From Lentibacter algarum (GTDB lineage: Bacteria > Pseudomonadota > Alphaproteobacteria > Rhodobacterales > Rhodobacteraceae), in NCBI RefSeq assembly GCF_040580765.1, contig NZ_CP158687.1:1302001-1366000 (forward strand): a DNA stretch of 64,000 bases, written 5' to 3'. Both the position numbers and the translations under genes were made by a program. How positions within the stretch are numbered: position 1 is the first letter of the stretch; every line of letters begins with the position of its first letter. Under the pieces are notes generated by a model, which was given only the letters and a program-made list of their open reading frames with translations, did no database searches and was not told the origin of the DNA. Shown in pieces: positions 25,912-34,190 of the stretch.

Positions 25912-27380
25912 GCGAGCCCTGCCACTGAAGCTGCGCGGCGACGTTGGAAAGACGACGGGATGTTTTGCATATCGCGGTATTTGGCCACAGTACGCCGGGC
26001 AAGCTTGACGCCTTCTTTCGCCATGAAGTCTACGATTTTATCGTCGCTATAAGGGGCTGAGGGCGGTTCGGTTTCTATCAATTTCTTAATTTTGTACTTT
26101 ATCGCCGAAGCTGCTTCAGCGCCATCGTCGCCATTGCCTTGCAGCCCAACGCTAAACAAAGCTTTCAAGCGAAATGTGCCCTGTGGTGTCGCCATCATCA
26201 AGCCTGATGTCACACGGCTTACGGTGCTCTCGTGCACATCGATTGCCTCTGCCACATCGCGCAAAACCAATGGGCGTAAGGCACCTATGCCTTGCTCTAG
26301 AAAGGCTTGTTGGCGGCGGACAATCTCTGCGCCAATGGCCAGTGTTGTTGAATTGCGTTGCTCAATGGCGCGCCGCAACCAATTGGCGTCGGCGACCCGC
26401 TCCGTGGTGAATTTTTTATCATCGTCGCTTCGCAGGGATTTCAGAGCTGCTTTAGCAAGGGCCCGATTGATGTGAATGCTTGGCATTGTGCTGCGGTTTA
26501 AGTCTACTTTCCAACCGTCAGCGCTCGCTTGAACAATCAGGTCTGGCGCGCGTATGGGTTCAGCGGCCCCCTCAAAGACGCTTCCTGGTTTTGGATTAAA
26601 GCTGCGGAGCAGGCTAATCAATGTACGCAACCTCTCCAAAGAAAGACCAGACGCTTTCTTTAAGGCTTTCATGTCGCCTTTGGCCAGCATGGGCAAATGG
26701 GCAAGAAGGCGTTCAAAATCTGTTGTGTCGTTGTCTTGTTCACGTGCTTGCAGCAAGAGACATTCACTCAATGAGCGCGCGAACAATCCTGCGGGCTCAA
26801 GTGTCTGCAACTTTATAAGCACTTGGCATACCAACGCTTCAGAAACGCGCAACATCAGGGCAATCTCCTCAACGGGTTGCCCTAACCAACCTGAGGGCTC
26901 TATGGCTTCGGCTAACGCATAACCGATCATCCGTTCTTTTGGCTCGGCGAGCAGCTGGTCAATTTCGCCGCACACATACGCGTATAAAGAAGGTTTCCGC
27001 TCTTCAACCGTGGAAGCAATCATATCCCAATCTTGATGCGCCATGCCGCTGCTGGTTTTATTGCCCAAATCGAGCAGGCTGGATTCAAATGTGTTTTCGA
27101 GCGCCTCGTTGTTGAGCGGCGTGTCTTCGGCGGCTTCGCCAACTTTAATGTCGGTGGGCGTCACCGATGCTGCAACAGGTGTGTCATATTCTTTCGTTGA
27201 GGCGCTTTCATGTAGGGTTGCGCTTTCAACATCCAAAAACGGGTTGTCGACGGACTGTTCTTCCAAAAACTGACCAAGTTCAAAATTGTTCATCTGCAAC
27301 AACTTTATTGCTTGCTGCAATTGCGCAGTGATGACGATCGACTGTTTCTGACTGACTGTCTGTGATGCCGTGAATTTCAT
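25908..27380 (-). CDS. rpoN: RNA polymerase sigma-54 factor RpoN
   Basis: This 490-residue sigma-54 has the N-terminal Gln/Leu-rich activator-contact region (SIVITAQLQQAIKLLQMNNFELGQFLEEQ), a core-binding middle, a helix-turn-helix (LRDVAEAIDVHESTVSRVTSG) and the RpoN box ARRTVAKYR near residues 461-469. The start at 27380 has a GGAGGGC site. A copy inside the flagellar cluster fits a dedicated flagellar sigma-54, as RpoN2 in R. sphaeroides; another rpoN elsewhere in the genome is expected but not seen here. Confidence 0.93.
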   Translation of the reverse strand: MKFTASQTVSQKQSIVITAQLQQAIKLLQMNNFELGQFLEEQSVDNPFLDVESATLHESASTKEYDTPVAASVTPTDIKVGEAAEDTPLNNEALENTFESSLLDLGNKTSSGMAHQDWDMIASTVEERKPSLYAYVCGEIDQLLAEPKERMIGYALAEAIEPSGWLGQPVEEIALMLRVSEALVCQVLIKLQTLEPAGLFARSLSECLLLQAREQDNDTTDFERLLAHLPMLAKGDMKALKKASGLSLERLRTLISLLRSFNPKPGSVFEGAAEPIRAPDLIVQASADGWKVDLNRSTMPSIHINRALAKAALKSLRSDDDKKFTTERVADANWLRRAIEQRNSTTLAIGAEIVRRQQAFLEQGIGALRPLVLRDVAEAIDVHESTVSRVTSGLMMATPQGTFRLKALFSVGLQGNGDDGAEAASAIKYKIKKLIETEPPSAPYSDDKIVDFMAKEGVKLARRTVAKYRDMQNIPSSFQRRRAASVAGLA

Positions 27381-27750
27381 ATCAAGCCCTCCAGCCACTA
27401 CAGTAGCGCAGGCATTTTGACCTCAAAAGTATTGAATTTGACGCCCCGGAAAGTTGGAAAATTGACGGATGTTAACAAAACCCTAACAAAATATGCGTTT
27501 TGGGCGCGCTATATCGTATGTCAAAAAACGGGCCTGTGTCCCTAAGCACACTACCTCCCGTAATATTTGGCCACAGCGTGCGTTAGGTAGCTATGTCTAT
27601 GCGCCCAAACCAACTTATTTTAAATTTTTCTAAACATTTTGAAATTCGGTCGTTTTTCTATTCAGGAGCCAGACTGCAAGTGTCGCCAAGGTAATTTAAG
27701 GCCGTAGCGTTCATGCTGCTCTTGGCATAAACCTAAGGGAGTCTAGAGAT
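27381..27750. promoter_or_regulatory. Intergenic region between rpoN and flagellin 1, with a candidate sigma-28 site
   Basis: No gene is seen in these 370 bp. TAAACATT at 27631-27638 and GTCGTTTT at 27649-27656 (10 bp apart) loosely resemble a FliA-type promoter (TAAA, then GCCGATAA), about 90 bp before the flagellin ATG; this is weak. TTTGGGCGC at 27499-27507 and GCGCCCAAA at 27601-27609 form a distant 9-bp inverted repeat. No GG-N10-GC sigma-54 site is visible. The flagellin ATG has an AAGGGAG-type ribosome site. Confidence 0.35.
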
Positions 27751-29343
27751 ATGACTGTTATTAATACCAACACCGCGTCCATCAACGCGCAATTTAACTT
27801 GAACAAAGTTAATAAAGAGATGGAGGCCGCTATGGAGCAGCTTTCCTCTGGAAAACGCATCAACTCGGCATCCGACGATGCGGCTGGCTTGGCGATTTCG
27901 ACACGCATGGATAGCCAGGTAAAAGGCATCGGAATGGCCATTAAGAATGCCGCAGATGCACAATCGCTGGTGGACACGACAGACGGTGCTCATCAAGAAA
28001 TTACAAATATTTTGCAGCGCATGCGTGAGCTTTCGATTCAGGCTTCGAACGATACCAACGTGGCGTCAGATCGCGTGTCAATGCAATCTGAAGTGACCCA
28101 GCTACAAGCAGAAATCAACCGTATTTCGTCCCAGACCACATGGAACGGCATGGCTTTGCTGGACGGTACCTTTGCTTCCAAGCAATTCCAGATTGGCGCA
28201 GAAGCTAATCAAACCATCTCCATGTCCGTTGGCACCGTAAACACAGCCAACATCGGCGCGCATCAGGTTAACTCGGTTGTAAACATTGCAAGCGGCACCT
28301 CAAACGGCATGGACGCCGCTGGTGATGTTGTAATTACCGGAGCCTTTGGAACATCTACAATTGACGTTAGCGGGACAGACAAATCTGCGAAAGGTTTCGC
28401 AGCGGCGGTTAACGCAGTCACTTCTGAAACAGGCGTAAGTGCAACGGCAATTACAAAGGTCAAGCTTTCAGGTTTCAGCGCGGCAGATACAGTATCCTTT
28501 ACAGTTAATGGCACAACCACAGGGGCTGTAGCGATTGCGAGTGCAAGCGATCTCCGGGATTTACGAGACGCTATTAACGCTATTGCAGGCGAAACTGGCG
28601 TGTCTGCAGCTTTGAGTGGTGGACAGAACTCGGCTCTCGAGTTGACGGACATTGATGGAGACGATATCAGCATTGGTTCTTTTTCAACGACAAGCACTGC
28701 GTATATGCTTATGACCGCGTTAGACAAAGATGGTAACACCGCCACTGATAATGATGGTGGTGAGGATTTGGTAGTTATGCTGCAGGATACTGGGATTGCT
28801 CAAAATACTTATCTTGAGGCGGCTGCATACACAGTAACCGGTCAGGTCACAATGACCTCTGATGAATCCTATACCCTTGCAACAACACACAATGATGCCG
28901 AGACCGACGCCATAACCCAGACAGGCTCCACCGTCGTTGGAACCCTAGATACCCTTACAGCTGACGGTGAATTTTTTGGTGCAACTCCTGCCGCAGATGG
29001 TACAGTCACCACCTCGTCTACTCTATCGTCTGTAGGAACGGTGAACATTTCCACCACAACAGGTGCTGCAAACGCGATTAACATTATTGATGGAGCATTG
29101 GCACGTATATCTAATGCACGGTCTGATCTTGGCGCGGTTTCAAACCGTCTCGATCACACAATGTCCAACCTCGGGACTATCCAAGTGAATATCACGGCTT
29201 CACAGTCTCGTATCGAAGACGCTGACTTTGCTAAGGTGACTGGCGATCTCACTAAGTCTCAGATCATGAGCCAAGCGGCAACAGCGATGCTGGCGCAGGC
29301 GAATGCTTCTAAGCAAGGTGTACTAAGCCTGCTGCAGGGCTAA
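27751..29343 (+). CDS. fliC: Flagellin 1
   Basis: This 530-residue flagellin has conserved D0/D1 ends: MTVINTNTASINAQFNLNKV, MEQLSSGKRINSASDDAAGL and RELSIQASNDTN at the N-terminus. The C-terminus has LGAVSNRLDHTMSNL, SRIEDADFAKVTGDLTKSQI and MSQAATAMLAQANASKQGVL. The middle third is unrelated to flagellin 2 and is low in aromatic residues, as surface domains usually are. It has a good ribosome site and its own terminator, so it looks like the expressed filament gene. It shares a 26-bp identical block near codon 5, plus its 3' end and downstream sequence, with flagellin 2 at 34258. Confidence 0.96.
   Translation: MTVINTNTASINAQFNLNKVNKEMEAAMEQLSSGKRINSASDDAAGLAISTRMDSQVKGIGMAIKNAADAQSLVDTTDGAHQEITNILQRMRELSIQASNDTNVASDRVSMQSEVTQLQAEINRISSQTTWNGMALLDGTFASKQFQIGAEANQTISMSVGTVNTANIGAHQVNSVVNIASGTSNGMDAAGDVVITGAFGTSTIDVSGTDKSAKGFAAAVNAVTSETGVSATAITKVKLSGFSAADTVSFTVNGTTTGAVAIASASDLRDLRDAINAIAGETGVSAALSGGQNSALELTDIDGDDISIGSFSTTSTAYMLMTALDKDGNTATDNDGGEDLVVMLQDTGIAQNTYLEAAAYTVTGQVTMTSDESYTLATTHNDAETDAITQTGSTVVGTLDTLTADGEFFGATPAADGTVTTSSTLSSVGTVNISTTTGAANAINIIDGALARISNARSDLGAVSNRLDHTMSNLGTIQVNITASQSRIEDADFAKVTGDLTKSQIMSQAATAMLAQANASKQGVLSLLQG
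27763..27788 (+). other. Candidate attachment site (left) in flagellin 1
   Basis: A 26-bp block beginning AATACCAACACCGCG, covering codons 5-13, is identical to 34270-34295 in flagellin 2. Upstream of the block the two genes share nothing; downstream they are homologous but diverge at many third codon positions. This is inferred to be a crossover site for the integrase at 32641-33819. Confidence 0.45.
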
Positions 29344-29360
29344 GAGCCACGCTTAAACTA

Positions 29361-29391
29361 GAAAAGGCCCTCGCTTTGCGGGGGCCTTTTT
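29361..29391 (+). terminator. Rho-independent terminator of flagellin 1
   Basis: GGCCCTCGC-TTT-GCGGGGGCC stem followed by TTTTTT, 17 bp after the flagellin stop. An identical copy follows flagellin 2. Confidence 0.92.
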
Positions 29392-29421
29392 GATTCACGC
29401 ATATCTTAGATAAAAAACGTT

Positions 29422-29492
29422 AGATGCTAACAATAAATGTGGAGATGCTAGCTACAAAGTGGGAGATGCTAGCGCGTCTTAGTGAGATGCTA
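29422..29492. repeat. Array of four AGATGCTA repeats at exact 21-bp spacing (copy A)
   Basis: AGATGCTA starts at 29422, 29443, 29464 and 29485, exactly two helical turns apart. The bases between the copies vary, while the octamer is kept; the same array is present at 36495. It lies between the flagellin terminator and the stop of a minus-strand gene. The arrangement resembles plasmid iterons or arm-type sites bound by a phased protein. Confidence 0.8.
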
Positions 29493-29537
29493 GATCTGCG
29501 CTTTACTACGTTGTGCAGCAAAACCGTTGAGTATTTG

Positions 29538-29975
29538 TTACAATTTTTGAGACGGGCGGCGGGGCAGTAAAAAGCGTGCTGCAAGTGCTGCGCCGTGATG
29601 CTGCCAAAACTGATTGCGGTTGGTGATGACACGCGGTGCTCCGTTGCGCAGAGCGGTATGAGCGATTGAGCGTGTGCGTGATTGCAGTGCAGCGGTTCCC
29701 GCTGCGACACGTTCGGGCCATGGCTGTCCACGGGGTGTTGCCGTGTAATGAGCAGACGCAGCGGCGTCTGCGGCTGATAGCACACTGCGTACAATGTCAG
29801 GTAGTGGTTCTGCAGCGACAAACATGCTGAGCGGTGCTATGCCTGTGTCTGAATTGTTTTGAGCCAACGAGATGCGGGTTCCGTCAAAACGCTCAAGCTC
29901 TCTCAAGTTTGCGATTAATGCTTCTAGTTGCTCGTTTCCTTCAATACGTACGGTTGCCTTGATTGAAATAGACAG
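29538..29975 (-). CDS. Unknown accessory protein, last gene of the island operon
   Basis: The frame of about 145 residues (SISIKATVRIEGNEQLEALI ... ARFLLPRRPSQKL) has its best start at CTG 29975, 6 nt after AAGGAG; a conservative start is TTG at 29906. Comparison with the second copy at 36611 shows mostly synonymous changes in this frame (CTA/CTC, GTC/GTA, AAT/AAC, CTA/TTA) with three replacements. Competing frames would change amino acids, which supports this frame as coding. The C-terminal half is Ala/Arg-rich and basic. I do not recognise the family; a small phage-like protein is possible. Confidence 0.62.
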   Translation of the reverse strand: MSISIKATVRIEGNEQLEALIANLRELERFDGTRISLAQNNSDTGIAPLSMFVAAEPLPDIVRSVLSAADAAASAHYTATPRGQPWPERVAAGTAALQSRTRSIAHTALRNGAPRVITNRNQFWQHHGAALAARFLLPRRPSQKL

Positions 29976-30049
29976 GGTGAACTCCTTTTATAATTTATAG
30001 CTTAAAATAACTTATCTTAGCTCCTGGCATGGAGCTCTGACCAAATATT

Positions 30050-30316
30050 TTATATGCGCTTTGCTGGGTTGTAGAATTTGTCAGCTACGTTTGCGAAGCT
30101 GTAGTTGCGCGCTCGTTGGCGCGCTGCATATCGCTTAGAAGTGTAAGCGTTCATATTTTGAAGAAAGCTCAACTCATCTGAAGTTAAGGTTTTACCTTCT
30201 TCATGCTTGTGTTTGATTTTATTCCAATGAGGTTTCTGATGCTCTGGTATTGCTCGAGCATAGGTTCCTGAGACAATTCCTCTTATTCTAAGATGTTCAC
30301 TTATTTTATAATTCAT
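30050..30316 (-). CDS. Unknown basic protein of the island operon
   Basis: This 88-residue, very basic protein (MNYKISEHLRIRGIVSGTYA, later TSKRYAARQRARNYSFANVA) has a good AAAAGGAAC ribosome site. It has no membrane segment. High Lys/Arg/His content suggests nucleic-acid binding. It lies between two other minus-strand island genes. Confidence 0.62.
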   Translation of the reverse strand: MNYKISEHLRIRGIVSGTYARAIPEHQKPHWNKIKHKHEEGKTLTSDELSFLQNMNAYTSKRYAARQRARNYSFANVADKFYNPAKRI

Positions 30317-30393
30317 TATTTGTTCCTTTTAATTGGGCATGCGGAGAACCGCCATGCTGAGGACGGTTCTAATATCTTCTGAATTGAAACTTG

Positions 30394-30732
30394 TTAGCAT
30401 TGCTCATCCAAGCTTCCGCGAAAGAAGATCGGTTCAGCATCTAGTTTGGATGCTGCATAAATTAGTGTGGCTGTGGTGTTGCGTGCGGCTTGGCAATAGC
30501 TCACCTTCCAGGTGGGTAAGAAAAAGCTAATTCTTGCTTTGACCGCATCTAAATCGTCTGTCTCAATCGTGAGATGTATATGTGGATCGTGTTGATTGAG
30601 TGCATTTGTTTTATGAAGATTTGCAGCAACTGAATTTGGATGCGTCGCACGTTTGATAGCACGTACATACTGAGCCACGTGTTGATGGAGAGATGGTTTT
30701 TGTGTTCTCAAAGTTATGAAATATGTTGCCAT
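30394..30732 (-). CDS. Unknown protein of the island operon
   Basis: This 112-residue protein starts at ATG 30732 (MATYFITLRTQKPSLHQHVA); an upstream TTG would add 12 residues. It contains PHIHLTIETDD, a beta-strand with alternating His that resembles an HUH-type or 2H-type core strand, and FFLPTWKVSYCQAARNTTAT. There is no partner Tyr motif clear enough to call a relaxase. Function unknown. Confidence 0.55.
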   Translation of the reverse strand: MATYFITLRTQKPSLHQHVAQYVRAIKRATHPNSVAANLHKTNALNQHDPHIHLTIETDDLDAVKARISFFLPTWKVSYCQAARNTTATLIYAASKLDAEPIFFRGSLDEQC

Positions 30733-30875
30733 GCTCAATATTACCAAATGGGTTGGCAAATTGACCAATTTTGGATTTTAGATTTGCAGCAAAAGTCAGA
30801 TAAAAATTCAAGTTTTCTTACTGCTTCGCTGGGAAGTTGGCGCTTAGATGCAAGTCTTGCAACCGCCCCCGTGAG

Positions 30876-30902
30876 CAAAAGAAAAGGCCGCGTGTAGCGG
30901 CC
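30876..30902 (-). terminator. Rho-independent terminator after the 168-residue gene (minus strand)
   Basis: On the minus strand GGCCGC-TACAC-GCGGCC is followed by TTTTCTTTT. It lies 58 bp after the stop of the 30960-31466 gene, so that gene may be transcribed more than the three genes beyond it. Confidence 0.8.
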
Positions 30903-30959
30903 ATTATCCATTAAGGATTTGCTCATCGACCTAAGAGGTGGAGCTATATTTTGTGAGGC

Positions 30960-31466
30960 TTATTTCACAACCTTCAGGTTCGCAGCGGGCGTAATCACTG
31001 TTTCACGGACAATTGGTTCACCGTTTGTGTTTTCATCGGCTTTGTCGCTTTTGCAGCTGATTGCATAGATAGCCTGATCGCTCAGTTTTTTGATATGATC
31101 AGCGATGATCTGGTCAAGTTCGCCATTAATAATCATTTTGCGCAACTCTTGCAGATAACCGAGTGCGTCGGCCAGTGAAGTGAAGGCGCGGAAGTCGAGC
31201 TCTTCAATGATTTTAGCGTTTCGCTCACCATATCCAACTTTAATGATGAGGTTTCCTTTGTATTTGTAAGCCATGGGGGCTTTGCAGTCATCTTTTTTGG
31301 TGCGTCGCAGATCGGTTATTCCCTCAAGCTTTGCAATTGTTGCGTCCAGGCGGATAAGCATTTCGTTCACCGCACTGGTGAGTGTGCGCTTGTGATAAGC
31401 TACCTTTTCGACAGGTACGATTGCTGCGTGGCCAAATTTTGCGTTCAAGCGTGTGATTGTAGACAT
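30960..31466 (-). CDS. Unknown protein, first gene of the island operon
   Basis: This 168-residue protein has a strong ribosome site (AAAGGAAC) before ATG. It is helical and Lys-rich: NEMLIRLDATIAKLEGITDL, then a beta-like stretch YKYKGNLIIKVGYGERNAKI, then DALGYLQELRKMIINGELDQ. There is no membrane segment and no motif I know. It is divergent from the WYL regulator, with a 106-bp gap that probably holds both promoters. Confidence 0.68.
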   Translation of the reverse strand: MSTITRLNAKFGHAAIVPVEKVAYHKRTLTSAVNEMLIRLDATIAKLEGITDLRRTKKDDCKAPMAYKYKGNLIIKVGYGERNAKIIEELDFRAFTSLADALGYLQELRKMIINGELDQIIADHIKKLSDQAIYAISCKSDKADENTNGEPIVRETVITPAANLKVVK

Positions 31467-31539
31467 GGTAAGTTCCTTTCGGTTCGATTTAGATTTGAGT
31501 GTCGGCTGCTGTGTGCCTCCGATGAATTAAATTTACCGC

Positions 31540-31568
31540 ACTATTCCCTCACGTTTCGGGGTAATAGA
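31540..31568. promoter_or_regulatory. Imperfect inverted repeat in the divergent promoter region
   Basis: CTATTCCC and GGGGTAATAG form an imperfect dyad between the 168-residue gene and the WYL regulator. It could be an operator for the WYL protein. The evidence is weak. Confidence 0.3.
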
Positions 31569-31572
31569 TTTT

Positions 31573-32568
31573 GTGGGGGATGATGTGGCGTATTCTAAAT
31601 ATAGAGATATTTCTGAACTTACGGCTTATTTAGGTGCGTATTCGCGAGGCGTAACCATCACTCAAATGATGGAATATCTGCATAAGAGCCGCGCTAGCGT
31701 TGAGAGAATGCTCCTGATTCTCCAAAATATGGATTTGGTAGAGGAGGCTGAGCGAACAGATTTCGACCATCACCTAACTAAGCGTTGGGTTCTTACGGAC
31801 GCTTATGGTGCAAAGACTGCAATGATCACTAGCCTTGAAACTGCTGAGCGTCTCGATCTCGAGCGGTTGCTTAGCGCGCAAAGTGATAGCCCAGCGCGTT
31901 CAGGCCTTGCCAAGCTGCTGTCGAAGGGATCACGGCTTAGTCTGTCTGGTATGTTTGATTTAGAAGAGAGCATTGAGCGAGATGCGACTGTTGGCAGAAT
32001 TGGACCGTCTAATGATGTATCGTTGGATGTGCGAAATACGATTGATTATGCAATTCGCGCGTTTCAAAAGCTGACGTTTTCATACGGTGCAGACAGTGAG
32101 AAATATCGGGAGGTGAGTCCTGCTGGGCTACAGTTTGGCCGTTTTGTATACTTGGTGGGCTTTGAAGACGCGCAAACGCCAAAGACCTATAGGCTAGATT
32201 TAATTCGCAATATCGAACTCTCGAGCCAAGCATCTGAATTGCCTACAACATGGAGCTTCAAAGACTGGAGTGCGAGCAGTTTTGGTGTTTATCACGGAGA
32301 TGAGCAAATCAAAGTTGTGCTACGCTTTGATGCGTCAATTGCAGAACGCATTTCAAAGGTGCGATTGCACAGCTCGCAAATTAACACCGTTGAAAAGGAT
32401 GGCAGTGTCACCGTGTTGCTGAGTTGTTGTGGTCACCGCGAACTATTGCATGAGCTTATGCACCCAGATTGGGCAGGACGCGTGAGCATTGTGTCTCCTG
32501 AAAGCCTCAAAGTGGAGCTAGAACAATACGTCGCGGCTGTCATGAAAAATAACGCTGCTACTATGTGA
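31573..32568 (+). CDS. WYL-domain transcriptional regulator
   Basis: This protein of about 331 residues has an N-terminal winged helix (TAYLGAYSRGVTITQMMEYL... SRASVERMLLILQNMDLVEE) and a central WYL domain (LTFSYGADSEKYREVSPAGL, FVYLVGFEDAQTPKTYRLDL). It ends in a C-terminal WCX-like region (VVLRFDASIAERISKVRLHSSQ). Such regulators sense ligands, often nucleic-acid fragments, and are frequent in defence and mobile loci. The start may be GTG 31573 or, better spaced after GGGGGA, GTG 31585. Four 21-bp repeats begin inside the last codons. Confidence 0.87.
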   Translation: MGDDVAYSKYRDISELTAYLGAYSRGVTITQMMEYLHKSRASVERMLLILQNMDLVEEAERTDFDHHLTKRWVLTDAYGAKTAMITSLETAERLDLERLLSAQSDSPARSGLAKLLSKGSRLSLSGMFDLEESIERDATVGRIGPSNDVSLDVRNTIDYAIRAFQKLTFSYGADSEKYREVSPAGLQFGRFVYLVGFEDAQTPKTYRLDLIRNIELSSQASELPTTWSFKDWSASSFGVYHGDEQIKVVLRFDASIAERISKVRLHSSQINTVEKDGSVTVLLSCCGHRELLHELMHPDWAGRVSIVSPESLKVELEQYVAAVMKNNAATM

Positions 32569-32618
32569 AACAACGCTCTTACTATGTAGAATAACGCTTT
32601 TACTATGTAAAATAACGT
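32548..32618. repeat. Tandem array of 21-bp repeats between the WYL gene and integrase
   Basis: Three full units and a partial fourth start at 32548, 32569, 32590 and 32611. Each begins AAYAACGCT and ends TACTATGTR; units are head-to-tail without spacer. The array covers the WYL stop codon and ends 22 bp from the integrase stop. It has the same 21-bp period as, but a sequence unlike, the array at 29422. Probably a protein-binding array; function unknown. Confidence 0.85.
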
Positions 32619-32640
32619 ATAAGCGTAAATTTTTTGGTAC

Positions 32641-33819
32641 TTAGTATGCGTCGATCTCATAGAAGTTAGAGGCTTCAACTACGCTAGCCTTTAATTTTTC
32701 CTGAGAAAGGTGTGCGTAACGCATTGTCGTGACAACGGACGAATGTCCCAGGAGGGCTTGCACCTCATAGATTGAAACACCACGGTTCACCAAGGCACTT
32801 GCAAAACTATGTCTTAGGTCATGGATGCGAACGTCTTCTAATCCAGCCATGCGTCGAGCACGATAGAATGGCTTTTGGATTGTTGTGTATGCTTGCATGG
32901 TGTGAGGGTTAACAAAGACATATGGGGTAGGGGCCTGATTTAGGTGTTCTTGCTGCCAGTCACGTACGTTTTGCAGAATATCAATTGCTCGTTCAGACAA
33001 AACGATCGTTCTTGGTTGTCCAGATTTTGTTAACGGTACACGCCATAGGCGTTGGTCAAAATCGATATGTCGCCATTCTGCGGAAAGAGCTTCGCCAACC
33101 CGAGCTCCGGTGAGCAACAAGAACGCCACAATGTAGCATATGGTTTGATTGCGGCTTGTTTTTAGCGCTTCGAAGAACCGCTCTGTTTCCTCCTGTGTTA
33201 GGAAGCGTTCTTTTTTACTTGTATTCGGCAACAGTGAAATTTGTAGATCTGCTCGTTTTGGTATGTGTGGGATCCTTAAGTTATTGGCAAAATCAAAGAC
33301 ACGGCCCAAAATTACGAGGCGAGCGTTAATGCTACTAGAGCTGCATCCTTCTTTGATTTGATTAGTTGTAAATCTCTGGATTTCGCTTGGTACAATTTGG
33401 TTTAATTGGCGATTGCCAAAATGTCGTTTCAGGTGGTGGTCGAAGTGTGCTCGATCGTGCCGCCAGCTTTTCTTTCTAAGTTTGATGTGTGGGAAATAGT
33501 AATCTTGAAAGAAGCTACTGAAAGTTGGCACGTGACGTTGTGCGCGTTGCTCCTCCTTAGGGTCTAACCCTTTAGCAACCATATTCCTGTAATCTGCATA
33601 GATTTCTAAGATGTCGTCTAGGCTAAGAACTGGGTACCTACCGAGCATAATGATCTTAGAGCGACCTAGGTGTCTAAATCTAAAATGAAAAGCTTTCCGC
33701 TTCATGCCTGAGTAAAAGTACAGACTGGGGTAACGGGCATCCTTATATATTACGGGAATTTTAGATTTGCTGTGTGGAATGCGTCTCAAATTAGCTTCTG
33801 TGAACTTTATATTAGACAT
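32641..33819 (-). CDS. Tyrosine recombinase / integrase
   Basis: This 392-residue protein has a DUF4102-like N-terminal arm-binding part (SLYFYSGMKRKAFHFRFRHL, IIMLGRYPVLSLDDI). A SAM-like core-binding domain follows, then the catalytic domain: TGARVGEALSAEWRHIDF (first Arg), IHDLRHSFASALVNRG (His, second Arg), LLGHSSVVTTMRYAHLS (His and nucleophile Tyr). All catalytic residues are present, so it looks active. The start at 33819 has a GGAGACC site; the longer frame is not needed. It lies near the right end of the island, as integrases usually do, and no tRNA gene is nearby. Confidence 0.92.
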   Translation of the reverse strand: MSNIKFTEANLRRIPHSKSKIPVIYKDARYPSLYFYSGMKRKAFHFRFRHLGRSKIIMLGRYPVLSLDDILEIYADYRNMVAKGLDPKEEQRAQRHVPTFSSFFQDYYFPHIKLRKKSWRHDRAHFDHHLKRHFGNRQLNQIVPSEIQRFTTNQIKEGCSSSSINARLVILGRVFDFANNLRIPHIPKRADLQISLLPNTSKKERFLTQEETERFFEALKTSRNQTICYIVAFLLLTGARVGEALSAEWRHIDFDQRLWRVPLTKSGQPRTIVLSERAIDILQNVRDWQQEHLNQAPTPYVFVNPHTMQAYTTIQKPFYRARRMAGLEDVRIHDLRHSFASALVNRGVSIYEVQALLGHSSVVTTMRYAHLSQEKLKASVVEASNFYEIDAY

Positions 33820-33917
33820 AAGGTCTCCATAAATAGCCATAAAGACTAATATATTGTCGTGATGGACTATGAGCAAGGGTATTAGTAATAGTTAGGGAAA
33901 GTTACATAGGTTGATTC

Positions 33918-34169
33918 ATGCTCTCTATTACGCCCAGACAGCTCGCCGCCGCGCGGGCTTTAGCAGGCCTTTCTCAGTTACAGTTGGCGGAGCTAACGAG
34001 TGTCAGTCTTGGAACAATCAAGCGCATTGAAGCAGCAGCTAGCCAAACGGGCAGCTTCGATGGATTGCGAGTTGCTACTCTTCAGAAGCTAGTCGATGGT
34101 TTTGCGACCGTTGGGGTAACCTTTGACATGGCAGACGGGCGGCTGGGAGTGTCTATCCGTCAGGAATGA
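33918..34169 (+). CDS. XRE-family helix-turn-helix regulator
   Basis: This 83-residue protein carries a Cro/CI-type helix-turn-helix (ITPRQLAAARALAGLSQLQLAELTSVSLGTIKRIEA) and a short C-terminal strand pair (VGVTFDMADGRLGVSIRQ). It is divergent from the integrase with a 98-bp gap. It probably controls integrase expression or excision. Confidence 0.85.
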   Translation: MLSITPRQLAAARALAGLSQLQLAELTSVSLGTIKRIEAAASQTGSFDGLRVATLQKLVDGFATVGVTFDMADGRLGVSIRQE

Positions 34170-34190
34170 CGTTTGGGCGTTATATTTCTA

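Larger units (their letters stand above)
29361..30014. repeat. 654-bp direct repeat, copy A
   Basis: This stretch is nearly identical to 36434-37086 in the same orientation. It contains the flagellin terminator, four 21-bp-phased short repeats and an unknown minus-strand gene. The two copies differ at scattered positions and by one base near the 5' end of the unknown gene. Together with fliC 3' homology they form long direct repeats about 7.07 kb apart. Confidence 0.9.

Noticed and set aside
29420..29821. Alternative minus-strand frame through the 21-bp array, reading as a heptad repeat (SIS-type), also at 36493-36867
   Set aside because: Differences between copies A and B are mostly synonymous in the 29538-29975 frame and change residues in this one, so this frame is not under coding constraint.
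32548..32618. CRISPR array
   Set aside because: Units are 21 bp, directly abutting, with no spacers, and no cas genes are present.
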